Positions 49,837 to 59,499 of a stretch of 64,000 nt of DNA are shown here, piece after piece. Every line of letters begins with the position of its first letter. Within the stretch, counting starts at the first letter, position 1. The notes beneath the pieces are model-generated. The model was given only the letters and a program-made list of their open reading frames with translations, was not told the DNA's origin and made no database searches. Location of the stretch: NCBI RefSeq assembly GCF_008039565.1, contig NZ_VDUX01000003.1, positions 372,001 to 436,000 on the forward strand, in the 5' to 3' direction. This DNA comes from Aeromicrobium terrae (GTDB taxonomy: Bacteria > Actinomycetota > Actinomycetes > Propionibacteriales > Nocardioidaceae). A program made the translations under genes and the position numbers.

Positions 49837-52800
49837 ATGACCGGGAATCCGGGCATTTCGTGCACGAGCTGCGGCCGCGAGAACCCGGACGGATCCCGGT
49901 TCTGCGGGCACTGCGGCGAGTCCCTGGAGCAGACGACGTCATGCCCGAGCTGCGGCACCGTCCTCCCGTCCGACGCCCGGTTCTGCCTGCAGTGCGGCAC
50001 ACCCGTCGCCAACGCAGCTCCGGAGTCGCCCGAGCCGGAGGGTGAGCGCAAGCAGATCACCGTGCTGTTCGCCGACGTGCGCGGGTCGATGGACCTGGCC
50101 GAGCGGCTCGACGCGGAGTCCTGGCGCGAGGTGATGCAGCGGTTCTTCGACGTGCTCGCCGAGGCGGTCGAGCGGGCCGACGGCACCGTGGACAAGTTCA
50201 CCGGCGACGGCATCATGGCGTTGTTCGGAGCGCCGGTGGCCCGCGAGGACCACGCCCTGTGCGCCTGCCGGGCCGCCCTCGACATGATCCGCCGGGTCGA
50301 CGCCCTCGCCGCGGAGCTCAGTGACGAGGGCATCGAGCTCGCCGTGCGCATCGGCCTCAACTCCGGCGAGGTCGTCGTCGGGACGATCGGCGAGGGCCGG
50401 ATGGAGTACACGGCCATCGGTCACACCGTCGGGCTCGCGCAGCGGATGGAGGCACAGGCCGAGGTCGGCACCGCCTACCTGACCGCCACGACGGCCGCCC
50501 TGGCCGAGGGCTTCTTCGACCTCACGGACTGCGGTGAGCGCACCGTGAAGGGTGCGAGCGAGCCGATCCGCGTCTTCCGCCTGGAGGGCGTCGGCAGCGC
50601 GCACGGTCATCTCGACGTCTCGCGGAACAGAGGACTGACGCGGTTCGTCGGCCGGGCGGACGAGCTGGCCGAGCTTGAGGCAGCGTACGCCCGTGCCCTC
50701 GGCGGGGCGGGCGAGGTCGTCGGCGTGGTGGCCGCCGCGGGCGTGGGCAAGAGCCGGTTGTGCCACGAGCTGGTCGAGCGGTGCCGCGAGCGCGGGATCG
50801 CCGTCTATCAAGCGCAGTGCGAGGCTCACACGCGCGACGTCCCACTGGTGCCCGTGCTCCAGCTGCTGCGGTCGCGGTTCGGCATCAGCGGCGTCGACTC
50901 CGACGCGGCCGCACAGGCGAAGGTCCGCAGCGAGCTGGCCGACCTGGGCCCCGGCTCGGAGGACCTCGCCCTGGTCCTCGACTTCCTCGGCGTGCCCGAC
51001 CCGGACGCCTCGCCGGTGACGATGAACGGCGACGCCCGCAACCGCCGGCTCCGCGAGCTCGTCCGCCGGCTCGTGCAGGTCCAGGCGGGTGACCCGAGCG
51101 TCATCGTCCTCGAGGACCTGCAGTGGATCGACGAGGCCAGCGCGCTGTTCCTCGACACCCTCGTCGAGGCCGTCTCGATGAGTGGCGGCCTGATCGTGGC
51201 CAACTTCCGCCCCGAGTACCGCGCCGCCTGGATGGGCGGGACGCACTACCGCCAGCTGCCGCTGTCGCCGCTCAGCGACGCGTCGCTCGCGGCCCTGGTC
51301 CGCGACCTGCTGGGTGACGACCCCTCGCTCGACGGGCTCACCGAGCTGGTCGCCGAGCGGACGGAGGGCAATCCGTTCTACGCCGAGGAGGTCGTGCGCG
51401 AGCTCGCCGAGAGCGGAACCCTGCACGGCGAGCGGGGCGCCTACCGGATGGCGCGCGAGATCGACCACCTGCCGGTCCCACCCACCGTCCAGTCGATCCT
51501 GGCCGCTCGCATCGACCGGCTGCCGGCCGGCGCGAAGACGACGCTCCAGGCCGCGGCCACGATCGGGTCGGAGGCGAGCCGCGCACTGTTGGGCCAGGTG
51601 ATCTCCCTGAGCGAGGACCGGCTCGACGACGCCCTGCGCACCCTGGTCACGAACGAGTTCATCCACGAGACGTCGCTCTACCCCGAGCACGTCTACGGCT
51701 TCCGGCACCGGCTCACGCAGGAGGTCGCGTACGGGTCGCTGCTGACCGCTTCCCGGGCGCGAGCCCACCTCGCCGTGGCCGTCGGCCTCCAGACCACCGA
51801 CCCCGACCGGGTGGACGAGAACGCCGGCCTGATCGCGCAGCACTACGCGCTCGCCGGTGACGCGATGCAGGCGGCCCAGTGGCACCTGCGGGCCGTCTTC
51901 TGGTCCGGGGTGCGCGACCCGATGGCCTCGATCCGGCACGCGCTGCAGGTCATCGATCTCGAACGAGATCTGCCGAAAGGCGCCGAGTCAGACACCGTCC
52001 GACTCACCGCCCGGCTGTACGTCACCGCGATGGGATGGCGAGTCGGGGCGGACACGAAGGTGATCCGGAAGGCGTTCGACGACGCGGTCACGATCGCGGA
52101 GAGCATCGGTGACGACACGATGCTCGCGCTCCTGCACATCACCTTCGCCTCGTGCCCGCTCTCCTGCGAGGGCCGGCTGGCCGAAGCGGCCTGGATCGCG
52201 TCGGAGGGTCAGCGTCGTGCCGACGTCATCGGCGACCCCGGCCTGAGGGCCTTGGCCCGGGTGATCCCGATCTACTGCCAGTGGCTCGAGGGCAACGCCG
52301 GGACCGTCGTCCGGCTGTGCGAGGAGCTGGCCGAGCTCACCGCCGACGGCGTCGAGATCCCGTTCGCGGACTCGGCCATCGACCCGCGCTCGTGGGCCGA
52401 GTTCGCCCGGGGTCCTTCGCTCCTGGCCATGGGTCGCACGGAGGAGGCGCACGCCTGCGCGGCTCGCGGCATCGAGCTGGCGACCGCGGTGGGCGGAGAG
52501 GTGCTCGGCTGGGCGCACATGTTCGCCGCCACGTTCTACACCTTCGACCCCGACCTCCCCGTCGCCGACCTCGTCGAGCACGCGCGGGCCAGCGCCGAGA
52601 TCGCCGATCGGCTCGGCGACGTGTTCTCCCGGGCATGGGCCCGCTTCTGGACCTCCTACGCCGCCCTGCGGGAGGGCTCGTACGAGGAGGCGCTGGCGGG
52701 GTTCGCCCAGGCCCTCGAGCAGATCCGCGCGCAGGGTGCGGGCCGGGAGTCCGAGCCGCTGATCCGGTACGGGATCGGCGCGTCCCTCGCCGGGTCGGGT

Positions 52801-53049
52801 CGCGTCGACGAGGGGATCGACATGGTTCGCCAGAGCGTCGAGCTCGCCGTCGAGCTGGGGATCGGGATCAACGAGCTCTGGACCCGGGAGCTGCTCGCCG
52901 AGCTGTTGATGGACCGCGGCGAGCCGGGCGACATCGAGGAGGCGTCGGAGCACCTGCAGGCGGCCGGCGACTTCGCCGTCCGAACCGGCAACGTCGTCTA
53001 CGCCGAGCGCATCGCCGAGCTGCGCCGCCGGCTGCCGGCGACCGCCTAG
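49837..53049 (+). CDS. Zinc-ribbon / class III nucleotidyl cyclase / ATPase / TPR-like regulator
   Basis: The 1070-residue protein has four parts. Two zinc ribbons come first (CTSCGRENP...FCGHCG and CPSCG...FCLQCG, residues 9-53). A class III cyclase domain follows (72-255), with metal Asp80 in FADVRG and Asp124 in [11 protein letters not shown]. Then comes an AAA-like ATPase (about 265-560) with Walker A AAGVGKSR and Walker [14 protein letters not shown]. The last part is a long helical repeat C-terminus. In the cyclase, the transition-state Asn and the adenine-selecting Asp positions read Gly199 and His196 ([11 protein letters not shown]), so activity may be reduced or altered. It is a cytoplasmic signalling protein of unknown input. 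Confidence 0.9.
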   Translation: MTGNPGISCTSCGRENPDGSRFCGHCGESLEQTTSCPSCGTVLPSDARFCLQCGTPVANAAPESPEPEGERKQITVLFADVRGSMDLAERLDAESWREVMQRFFDVLAEAVERADGTVDKFTGDGIMALFGAPVAREDHALCACRAALDMIRRVDALAAELSDEGIELAVRIGLNSGEVVVGTIGEGRMEYTAIGHTVGLAQRMEAQAEVGTAYLTATTAALAEGFFDLTDCGERTVKGASEPIRVFRLEGVGSAHGHLDVSRNRGLTRFVGRADELAELEAAYARALGGAGEVVGVVAAAGVGKSRLCHELVERCRERGIAVYQAQCEAHTRDVPLVPVLQLLRSRFGISGVDSDAAAQAKVRSELADLGPGSEDLALVLDFLGVPDPDASPVTMNGDARNRRLRELVRRLVQVQAGDPSVIVLEDLQWIDEASALFLDTLVEAVSMSGGLIVANFRPEYRAAWMGGTHYRQLPLSPLSDASLAALVRDLLGDDPSLDGLTELVAERTEGNPFYAEEVVRELAESGTLHGERGAYRMAREIDHLPVPPTVQSILAARIDRLPAGAKTTLQAAATIGSEASRALLGQVISLSEDRLDDALRTLVTNEFIHETSLYPEHVYGFRHRLTQEVAYGSLLTASRARAHLAVAVGLQTTDPDRVDENAGLIAQHYALAGDAMQAAQWHLRAVFWSGVRDPMASIRHALQVIDLERDLPKGAESDTVRLTARLYVTAMGWRVGADTKVIRKAFDDAVTIAESIGDDTMLALLHITFASCPLSCEGRLAEAAWIASEGQRRADVIGDPGLRALARVIPIYCQWLEGNAGTVVRLCEELAELTADGVEIPFADSAIDPRSWAEFARGPSLLAMGRTEEAHACAARGIELATAVGGEVLGWAHMFAATFYTFDPDLPVADLVEHARASAEIADRLGDVFSRAWARFWTSYAALREGSYEEALAGFAQALEQIRAQGAGRESEPLIRYGIGASLAGSGRVDEGIDMVRQSVELAVELGIGINELWTRELLAELLMDRGEPGDIEEASEHLQAAGDFAVRTGNVVYAERIAELRRRLPATA

Positions 53050-55025
53050 GCCTGGAGAGCGGCCGGGTCCGTCACCGGCATCTGGCAGACGAAGTCGCGG
53101 CAGACGTACGCGGCCGGCCGACCGTCGACCAGGCCGCGGTCCTCGAACAGCGGGATCGGCGAGCCGACGTCGGCGGCCACGACCACGGCTCCGGGTGACG
53201 TCAGGCGGAGCGCGGCGCGGTGCAGGTCGGCGCGGTCGTCGGCCGGTCCGACGACCGCGATCTCGGCCGGTCCCGCCAGCATCGCCTCGGCCGCGGACAG
53301 GCTCGCGCCGGCGAACCGCGGCACCTGCCGGCCCACGGCCGCCGCGCTGGCCAGGCCGCGCTCGGCGGCCTCGCGGTACCGGTGCTCGCCGGTGACGGCG
53401 GCGAACGCCACCAGCGCGGCGATGGCCGACGACGTGCCGGACGGGTAGGCGTTGTCCGACACGTCCTTGGGTCGCACCACGAGCGTCTCGGCGTCGTCGG
53501 CGGTGTCGAAGAACCCGCCGGCCGGGTCGGTGAAGTGGTCGAGGATGCGGTCCACGAGGACTCGGGCCCGGTCGAGCCAGGCCGGGTCGCCGGTCAGCCC
53601 GAGCACGGCGACGAACGCCTCGGCGACGCAGCCGTGGTCCTCGAGCACCGCCGCGCTGCGCCCGGCCACGCCATCACGCGACGTGCGCAGGAACGTGCCG
53701 AAGTCGACGCCGTGGACGTCGGCCAGCAGCGTCGCGGCCTCGACCGCCGCCTCGCCGAACGACGGCTCGTCGAGCAGGACGGCGGCCTCGGCCAGCGCGG
53801 TGATGGCCAGCCCGTTCCAGGCGGCGACCACCTTGTCGTCCCGGGCCGGCCGTGTGCGCTCGGCCCGCGCAGTGAGGAGCTTCGTGCGCACGTCGGACCA
53901 GCGGTCAGCGTCGTCCGGATCCTCGAGCAGCTGCAGTGTCGAGAACCCACGCTCGAAGGTCCCGGCACCGGTGACGCCAAGCAGCTGCGCCGCCCACGCG
54001 CCGTCGGCGGCGCCGAGCGTCCGCATCAGCTGGTTCGGGTTCCAGACGTAGTACGTGCCCTCGTGCCCGTCGCTGTCGGCGTCGAGGGCGGACGCGAAGC
54101 CGCCCTCCGGTGTGCGGAGCTCGGCGAGCAGGAAGCGACCGGTCTCCCGGGCTATCCGCTCCGCGAGCGGCGAGCCGTCGACGCGCCAGCGGTGCAGGTA
54201 GACCCGCAGCAGCTGGGCGTTGTCGTAGAGCATCTTCTCGAAGTGCGGCACCCGCCAGAACCGGTCGACGCCGTAGCGGGCGAACCCGCCGCCGAGCTGG
54301 TCGTAGATGCCGCCGCGCGCCATCGCGTCGGTGGTGCGAGTGACCATCTCGAGCGACCGTTCGTCGCCGGTGCGGGCGTGGTGACGGAGCAGGAGCTCCA
54401 GGACCATCGACGGCGGGAACTTGGGGCTGGCGCCGAACCCGCCCGCCTCGTCGTCGTGCTGGGTGGACAGCTTCTGGACCGCGGCGTCCAGGTCGGAGGC
54501 GCCGATCAGGTCGCCGGTGGCATCCATGCTCTGCCGCAGGTGCGCGACGACGTCCGCACTCACCGCGGTCACCTCGTCGCGCCGGTTCTTCCACGCGTCG
54601 GCGAGCGCCTGCAGGACCTGCGTGAACGCGGGCATGCCCTGCCGCGGCTCCGGCGGGAAGTAGGTGCCGGCGAAGAACGGCTCGCCGTCCGGGCTGAGGA
54701 CGCAGGTCATCGGCCAGCCGCCCTGCCCGGTCATCGCCTGCGTGGCCTGCATGTAGACCGCGTCGATGTCCGGTCGCTCCTCGCGGTCGACCTTGATGTT
54801 GACGAAGTGGTCGTTCATGAACGCGGCGGTGGCGGGGTCCTCGAACGACTCGTGCGCCATCACGTGGCACCAGTGGCACGCCGCATAGCCGACGCTCAGC
54901 AGGATCGGCCGGTCCAGCTCCTTCGCGACGGCGAGCGCCTCGTCGCTCCACTCCCACCAGTCGACGGGGTTGTCGGCGTGCTGGAGGAGGTACGGACTGG
55001 TGGAGCTCGCAAGCCGGTTCGGCAT
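53046..55025 (-). CDS. DUF255 thioredoxin-domain protein (YyaL/spermatogenesis-associated 20-like)
   Basis: The 659-residue protein has an N-terminal thioredoxin-like domain ([61 protein letters not shown]) and a long C-terminal (alpha/alpha)6-barrel like glycoside epimerases ([21 protein letters not shown]). The CHWC motif suggests thiol chemistry. The ATG at 55025 is chosen; longer readings overlap the divergent GNAT. The cellular role is unknown. It corresponds to Rv1084 in M. tuberculosis by neighbourhood. Confidence 0.92.
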   Translation of the reverse strand: MPNRLASSTSPYLLQHADNPVDWWEWSDEALAVAKELDRPILLSVGYAACHWCHVMAHESFEDPATAAFMNDHFVNIKVDREERPDIDAVYMQATQAMTGQGGWPMTCVLSPDGEPFFAGTYFPPEPRQGMPAFTQVLQALADAWKNRRDEVTAVSADVVAHLRQSMDATGDLIGASDLDAAVQKLSTQHDDEAGGFGASPKFPPSMVLELLLRHHARTGDERSLEMVTRTTDAMARGGIYDQLGGGFARYGVDRFWRVPHFEKMLYDNAQLLRVYLHRWRVDGSPLAERIARETGRFLLAELRTPEGGFASALDADSDGHEGTYYVWNPNQLMRTLGAADGAWAAQLLGVTGAGTFERGFSTLQLLEDPDDADRWSDVRTKLLTARAERTRPARDDKVVAAWNGLAITALAEAAVLLDEPSFGEAAVEAATLLADVHGVDFGTFLRTSRDGVAGRSAAVLEDHGCVAEAFVAVLGLTGDPAWLDRARVLVDRILDHFTDPAGGFFDTADDAETLVVRPKDVSDNAYPSGTSSAIAALVAFAAVTGEHRYREAAERGLASAAAVGRQVPRFAGASLSAAEAMLAGPAEIAVVGPADDRADLHRAALRLTSPGAVVVAADVGSPIPLFEDRGLVDGRPAAYVCRDFVCQMPVTDPAALQA

Positions 55026-55036
55026 GTGTCCCACCG

Positions 55037-55048
55037 TACGGTGAGGAC
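55037..55048 (+). promoter_or_regulatory. Leaderless-type -10 box of the GNAT gene
   Basis: TACGGT (55037-55042) is followed by six bases and ATG 55049. It lies within the 23-base gap between two divergent genes. Confidence 0.5.
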
Positions 55049-55573
55049 ATGGGGACGCAGATCCGAGCGGCACGGGACGAGGACTGGGACGGCATCTGGC
55101 CGATCGTGCAGGAGGTGCTCGCCGAGGGCACGGCCTACACGTACGACCCGGCGATGACCGAGGAGCAGGCGAAGGGGAAGTGGCTGCAGCCCGAGCCGTG
55201 GCGGACGCTCGTCGCCGTCGAGGAGGCCGGCGGGGGTGCCGGGCCGCGGGCGGCTGGTCAGCAGCATGTGCTCGGCGCAGCGACGTTCGGCCCCAACCAG
55301 GCCGGCCCCGGGTCGCACGTGAGCAACGCCAACTTCATCGTCGCGCGCGACACCCGCGGCGGCGGCGTGGGCACCGCGCTCGTCGAGGCCACCCTGGAGC
55401 AGGCGAAGGAGGCCGGCTTCACGGCGATGCAGTTCAACGCCGTCACCGAGACGAATCCCGCGGTGCAGCTCTACCTGCGGCTCGGCTTCGAGATCATCGG
55501 CACCGTGCCGGGCGCGTTCATCCACCCGGAGCACGGACCGGTCGGCCTGCACGTCATGCACCGGCCGCTCTGA
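55049..55573 (+). CDS. GNAT acetyltransferase (phosphinothricin-acetyltransferase-like)
   Basis: The 174-residue GNAT shows [64 protein letters not shown] (acetyl-CoA loop TRGGGVG) and [22 protein letters not shown]. In its middle (about 60-68) it has GGGAGPRAA, encoded by the same 28-bp sequence found in the hydrolase at 24638. Other GNATs lack this stretch, so it appears to be an insertion in a surface loop. The substrate is unknown. Confidence 0.87.
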   Translation: MGTQIRAARDEDWDGIWPIVQEVLAEGTAYTYDPAMTEEQAKGKWLQPEPWRTLVAVEEAGGGAGPRAAGQQHVLGAATFGPNQAGPGSHVSNANFIVARDTRGGGVGTALVEATLEQAKEAGFTAMQFNAVTETNPAVQLYLRLGFEIIGTVPGAFIHPEHGPVGLHVMHRPL

Positions 55574-55576
55574 CGC

Positions 55577-55771
55577 TCAGGGGGTGCGGTCGTCGCCGTC
55601 CTCGCCGGGCCACGGCTCGGACGCGCGCCGGGCGTGCTTCATGAACGAGCGCGCCAGGAAGAACGTGGCCAGGCACAGCAGCGCCACGATGCCGAGCGCC
55701 AGCCAGCCGGGCTTGACGTTGTCGGGCGTCAGCGGCACGTCGGCGGTGACGAAGGCGGTGATCACGTCCAT
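55577..55771 (-). CDS. Small single-pass membrane protein after the CDF gene
   Basis: This 64-residue protein has one helix (LALGIVALLCLATFFLARSFM), a short outside N-terminus and a charged cytoplasmic tail (KHARRASEPWPGEDGDDRTP). A protein of this type lies next to mca in mycobacteria (Rv1083). The gene is nine bases past the cation transporter stop, in the mca operon. Function is unknown. Confidence 0.78.
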   Translation of the reverse strand: MDVITAFVTADVPLTPDNVKPGWLALGIVALLCLATFFLARSFMKHARRASEPWPGEDGDDRTP

Positions 55772-55780
55772 GGGTCCAGC

Positions 55781-56710
55781 CTAGGTCAGCAGCTCGCGGT
55801 CGGGAGGCTCGCCCGGTCGGGAGACGGTGAGCACCGCCTCGACGACCGAGTCGTCCTGCTCCAGCTCGTGCTCCAGGGCGCGCAGCCGATCGGCGACGCG
55901 ACCCTCGGTCTCGTCTCCGACGAGGTCGACGCTGGCCACGACGTACACCTGACGCGGCCCGACGAACTCGATGTGCAGGTAGCCGACGTCGGCGACGGCC
56001 GACATGCCGCCGAGCCGCTCGCGGGCCGCCTCGATCACCCGAGGGGACGCCTCCATCCCGACGAGGAACCGCCGGTTGCGGTCGATCAGCACGACGGCGA
56101 TCACGCCCAGCAGCACCCCGACCAGGATCGAGCCGATCGCGTCGGGCGTCGGGGACCCGGTGACCTGGTGCAGCAGGATCCCGACGAAGGCGATGACGAT
56201 GCCGAGGAGGGCGGCGGAGTCCTCGGCGAAGACGGCGCGCAGGGTGGGGTCCGACGTGTGGAGCGCGTGCTCGAGGACGTCGCGCTGGACGGTCTCGGCC
56301 TCCCGGCTCGTCTGCCGGAACGCCTGGAGGAACGACGCCCCCTCGAGGACGAACGCGATGGCGAGCACGACGTACGCCGCCACGAACCCGGACCCTTCCT
56401 CCTCCGGCGGCGACAGCAGCTCCTGCACGCCGTGGGTGATGGAGACCGCCGCGCCGGCGGTGAACAGGCCGAGCGCGGCGAACATCGACCACACGTACGC
56501 CTCGCGGCCGTACCCGAGCGGGTGGCTCGCGTCCGGGCGCCGCTTGGACCGCTTGTCGGCGACCAGCAGCAGCACCTGGTTGACCGTGTCGGCCCAGGAG
56601 TGCGCAGCCTCGGCCAGCATCGACGCCGACCCGGTGACGGCTGCTGCGACCGACTTCGCCACCGCCACCAACGCGTTGGCGGCGAAGGCGATGACGACGG
56701 TCAGGTTCAC
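55781..56710 (-). CDS. Cation diffusion facilitator family transporter
   Basis: The 309-residue transporter has about six helices and the metal-site motifs AEAAHSWADTVNQ (H...D on helix 2) and FAEDSAALLGIVIAF (helix 5), followed by a cytoplasmic alpha/beta domain. The family moves Zn2+, Mn2+ or similar out of the cell in exchange for protons. The long helix 4-5 insertion (RQTSREAETVQRDVLEHALHTSDPTLRAVFAED) is of the SLC30A9-like group. The GTG at 56710 starts four bases after the mca stop. Confidence 0.9.
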   Translation of the reverse strand: MNLTVVIAFAANALVAVAKSVAAAVTGSASMLAEAAHSWADTVNQVLLLVADKRSKRRPDASHPLGYGREAYVWSMFAALGLFTAGAAVSITHGVQELLSPPEEEGSGFVAAYVVLAIAFVLEGASFLQAFRQTSREAETVQRDVLEHALHTSDPTLRAVFAEDSAALLGIVIAFVGILLHQVTGSPTPDAIGSILVGVLLGVIAVVLIDRNRRFLVGMEASPRVIEAARERLGGMSAVADVGYLHIEFVGPRQVYVVASVDLVGDETEGRVADRLRALEHELEQDDSVVEAVLTVSRPGEPPDRELLT

Positions 56711-56714
56711 GACA

Positions 56715-57587
56715 TCAGCGCAGGCCGGCGAAGAGGTCGTCCTCGGGGACCGACGTCTCGACGTGGCTCTTCACGAGCTGGAAGTCCTCGGTGGGCCACG
56801 CCTCGGCCTGGATCTCGCGCGGGATGGCGAAGAACCAGCCGTTGGGGTCGATCTGGGTGGCGTGGGCGATGAGCGCCTCGTCGCGGATGTGGAAGTAGTC
56901 GGCGCACTCGATGCGGGTGGTGAGCCGCGCCTCGTCCTCCGGCTTGCGCTCCCAGTCCTTGAACCGCTCGGCGTACGGGTTCTCGAGCCCGTGCTTCTCC
57001 AGCGCCGCGGAGATGGCCTCGACGCGCTGCCAGCTCCAGCCGAGCTGGTAGTAGAGCTTGGAGACCTGCCAGGGCTCGCCGGCGTCCGGGTACAGCTCCG
57101 GGTCGGCGGCCGCCTCGAACGCGTAGATGCTGATCTCGTGGCACTTGATGTGGTCGGGGTGCGGGTAGCCGCCGTTCTCGTCGTACGTGGTGAGGACGTG
57201 CGGCTTGAACGAGCGGATCAGCTTCACGAGCGGCTCGGCGGCCTCCTCGAGCGGCACCAGCGCGAAGCAGCCCTCCGGCAGCGGCGGCTTGGGGTCGCCC
57301 TCGGGCCAGCCGGAGTCGATCCAGCCGAGCCAGTCCTGACGGATGCCGAGGATCTCGCGCGCCCGGTCCATCTCCTCGCGGCGGATCTCGGTGATCAGCT
57401 CGGGATTGTCGATGATCCCGGGGTGGTCGAAGCTCGGGTTCAGGACGCTGCCGCGCTCGCCGCCGGTGCAGGTGGCGACGTGGACGTCGACCCCCTCGGC
57501 GACGTACTTGGCGGTGGACGCCGCCCCCTTGCTGGACTCGTCGTCGGGATGGGCGTGCACGTGCATCAGACGAAGTTGTTCAGCCAC
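56715..57587 (-). CDS. mca: Mycothiol S-conjugate amidase
   Basis: Mca splits mycothiol conjugates into a mercapturic acid (exported) and GlcN-inositol (recycled), a detoxification step. The 290-residue LmbE-fold zinc amidase shows HAHPDDESSKGAAS, CTGGERGSVLNP, TTYDENGGYPHPDHIKCHE and the C-terminal EDDLFAGL. These separate it from MshB at 4975. GTG 57587 is taken as the start. It heads an operon with the cation transporter and a small membrane protein. Confidence 0.95.
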   Translation of the reverse strand: MAEQLRLMHVHAHPDDESSKGAASTAKYVAEGVDVHVATCTGGERGSVLNPSFDHPGIIDNPELITEIRREEMDRAREILGIRQDWLGWIDSGWPEGDPKPPLPEGCFALVPLEEAAEPLVKLIRSFKPHVLTTYDENGGYPHPDHIKCHEISIYAFEAAADPELYPDAGEPWQVSKLYYQLGWSWQRVEAISAALEKHGLENPYAERFKDWERKPEDEARLTTRIECADYFHIRDEALIAHATQIDPNGWFFAIPREIQAEAWPTEDFQLVKSHVETSVPEDDLFAGLR

Positions 57588-57639
57588 GTCCCCATACAAC
57601 CACCTGCCCACGACGGAGATTCCTGCGCCATCATGAGCC

Positions 57640-58488
57640 ATGTCCACTCGTGAAGCCGTGCTCGTCACGGGAGCCTCCACCGGGATCGGCCGGGCCATCG
57701 TCGAGCGCCTCCGCACCGACGGCGTCCGCGTGTTCGCGGCCGTCCGCGACCTGTCCACCGTCGACGAGCACCCGCTCGTCACCGCTGTCCGCCTCGACGT
57801 CACGTCGGTGGACGAGGCCCGCGCCGCCGCGACCACCGTCACCGAGGCCCTCGGCGACGCCCGTCTGCGCGGTGTCGTCAACAACGCCGGCGTCGCCGTC
57901 GGCGGTCCGCTCGAGTTCCTCGACCTCGACGAGATGCGCCGCCAGCTCGAGGTGAACGTCGTCGGCCAGCTCGCCGTCACGCAGGCGTTCCTGCCCCTGC
58001 TCCGCGAGCGCGGGCCCGACGACCCGCGCATCGTCTTCACCAGCTCGATCGGCGGCCGCGTGGCGGCGCCGTACATTGGTCCGTACGCGGCCTCGAAGCA
58101 CGCCCTCAACGGCATGGCCGAGTCGCTGCGCCGCGAGCTGCTGCCGTGGGGCTTCAGCGTCTCCGTGCTCATGCCCGCGACGGTCAGCACGCCGATCTGG
58201 GACAAGGGCGTCGTCCAGGTCGACGAGGTGGTCGCCGGCATGCCGCCACGCGCCGTCGAGCTCTACGGCGAGGCGATCGAGTCGATGCGCGGCATCGCGG
58301 CCGGGGCCAACGACGCCGGCATCCCCGCCTCCGTCGTCGCCGACGCCGCGCACCACGCCCTGTTCTCGTCGCGGCCCAAGGCGGAGTACCTCGTCGGCCG
58401 CGAGGCGAAGATGATGGCGACGGTCTCGTCGGCCCTGCCGTACCGGACGTTCGACAAGCTCGTGCTGCGGGAGATGCGCAAGAGCTGA
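57640..58488 (+). CDS. Short-chain dehydrogenase/reductase
   Basis: The 282-residue oxidoreductase of the classical SDR type has the cofactor motif TGASTGIG (10-17), the NNAG motif in VVNNAGVAVGG, Ser in VFTSSIGG and the catalytic YAASK pair. The acidic residue in LDVTS points to NAD(P) selection at strand 3. The C-terminus has a helix-rich tail. The substrate is unknown, and there is no obvious pathway partner beside it. It is divergent from mca. Confidence 0.92.
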   Translation: MSTREAVLVTGASTGIGRAIVERLRTDGVRVFAAVRDLSTVDEHPLVTAVRLDVTSVDEARAAATTVTEALGDARLRGVVNNAGVAVGGPLEFLDLDEMRRQLEVNVVGQLAVTQAFLPLLRERGPDDPRIVFTSSIGGRVAAPYIGPYAASKHALNGMAESLRRELLPWGFSVSVLMPATVSTPIWDKGVVQVDEVVAGMPPRAVELYGEAIESMRGIAAGANDAGIPASVVADAAHHALFSSRPKAEYLVGREAKMMATVSSALPYRTFDKLVLREMRKS

Positions 58489-58516
58489 GGCCTGCGACGC
58501 CTGAGAGAATGACGGG

Positions 58517-58918
58517 GTGCCCCCGTCCAGCACCGACCCGTCCAGCACCGTCGCCGCCCGCTACGGCACGCGCAAGCGACCCCGCTGGATGTGGCCTGTC
58601 GTCGCGGCCGTCGGCATCGCGATCGGCATCTCCTGGGCCGCGTGGGTCGCGTTCCAGCCCCGCCCGGTCACCGCGAAGCTGTACGGCTACGAGGTCGTCG
58701 ACGCCCACCACGTGAAGGTCACGCTGGACGTCCGGCGGCCCGAGCCGGTCCGGGTCCGCTGCACCGTCTACGCGCAGTCAGCGGACCACGACATCGTCGG
58801 CGAGAAGACCGTCGACCTCCCCGCCGGCACCGAGAAGAAGACCCGTTATCCGATCACCGTGGAGACCGAGCGGAAGGCCGTCACGGGCGTCTTGCGCATG
58901 TGTGAATCCTTGGATTGA
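58517..58918 (+). CDS. DUF4307 membrane-anchored protein
   Basis: The 133-residue protein has a short cytoplasmic N-terminus (RYGTRKRPRWM), one helix (WPVVAAVGIAIGISWAAWVAF) and an extracytoplasmic beta-sandwich-like domain with two Cys (VRCTVYAQ and MCESLD). This is the DUF4307 type seen beside greA and mca in actinobacteria (Rv1081c). The start is GTG 58517, with GAGAAT six bases upstream. Function is unknown. Confidence 0.88.
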   Translation: MPPSSTDPSSTVAARYGTRKRPRWMWPVVAAVGIAIGISWAAWVAFQPRPVTAKLYGYEVVDAHHVKVTLDVRRPEPVRVRCTVYAQSADHDIVGEKTVDLPAGTEKKTRYPITVETERKAVTGVLRMCESLD

Positions 58919-58936
58919 GTGCTAGGCTCGATGTTT

Positions 58937-58961
58937 CACCCCGGGCGGACTGCCTGGGGTG
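58937..58961 (+). promoter_or_regulatory. GC-rich hairpin in the greA leader
   Basis: CACCCC (58937-58942) pairs with GGGGTG (58956-58961), and inner GGC and GCC bases extend the stem. It lies about 20 bases upstream of the greA ribosome site AGGAGGA. It could be an RNA structure that adjusts greA translation or protects the 5' end. No known riboswitch motif was recognised. Confidence 0.35.
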
Positions 58962-58982
58962 CCGCACGTCAGAGGAGGAGCG

Positions 58983-59486
58983 ATGACTCAGCACACCGAC
59001 ACCGAGACCATCTGGGTCACCCAGGAGGCCTACGACCGGCTGAAGCAGGAGCTCGCGCACCTCAAGAACGACGTCATGGACGAGATCACGGCCAAGATCG
59101 CCGCGGCTCGTGAGGAGGGCGACCTCAAGGAGAACGGCGGATATCACGCCGCCCGCGAGGAGCAGGGCAAGACCAAGGCCCGCATCGACCAGCTCGAGGC
59201 CATGCTGCGTCGGGCCGAGGTCGGCGAGAAGCCGGCCGACGACGGCCTGGTGGAGGCCGGCATGAAGGTCACCATCAAGTTCGCCGGCGACTCCGACACC
59301 GAGACGTTCCTGCTCGGCTCGCGCGAGCTGCTCAGCATGGACAGCGCCGTCGACCTGGACGTCTACTCCCCCACGTCGCCGCTCGGCGCGGCCATCATGG
59401 GCAAGTCCAAGGGCGACTCCGCCTCGTACGAGGCTCCCAACGGCAGCACCATCACCGTCGAGATCGTCGACGCCGTCCCGTTCTGA
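58983..59486 (+). CDS. greA: Transcription elongation factor GreA
   Basis: GreA rescues backtracked RNA polymerase by stimulating transcript cleavage. The 167-residue protein has the N-terminal coiled coil (YDRLKQELAHLKNDVMDEITAKIAAAREEGDLKENGGYHAAREEQGKTKARI), with the acidic tip residues of DLKENGGYHAA, and the C-terminal FKBP-like domain (SPTSPLGAAIMGKSKGDSASYEAPNGS). A strong AGGAGGA site fixes ATG 58983. A hairpin lies in the leader. Confidence 0.96.
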   Translation: MTQHTDTETIWVTQEAYDRLKQELAHLKNDVMDEITAKIAAAREEGDLKENGGYHAAREEQGKTKARIDQLEAMLRRAEVGEKPADDGLVEAGMKVTIKFAGDSDTETFLLGSRELLSMDSAVDLDVYSPTSPLGAAIMGKSKGDSASYEAPNGSTITVEIVDAVPF

Positions 59487-59499
59487 CCGTCAGCGCCGC

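Noticed and set aside
58937-58961. Riboswitch upstream of greA
   Set aside because: Only a single short hairpin is visible, without conserved aptamer elements. It is listed as a leader structure only.
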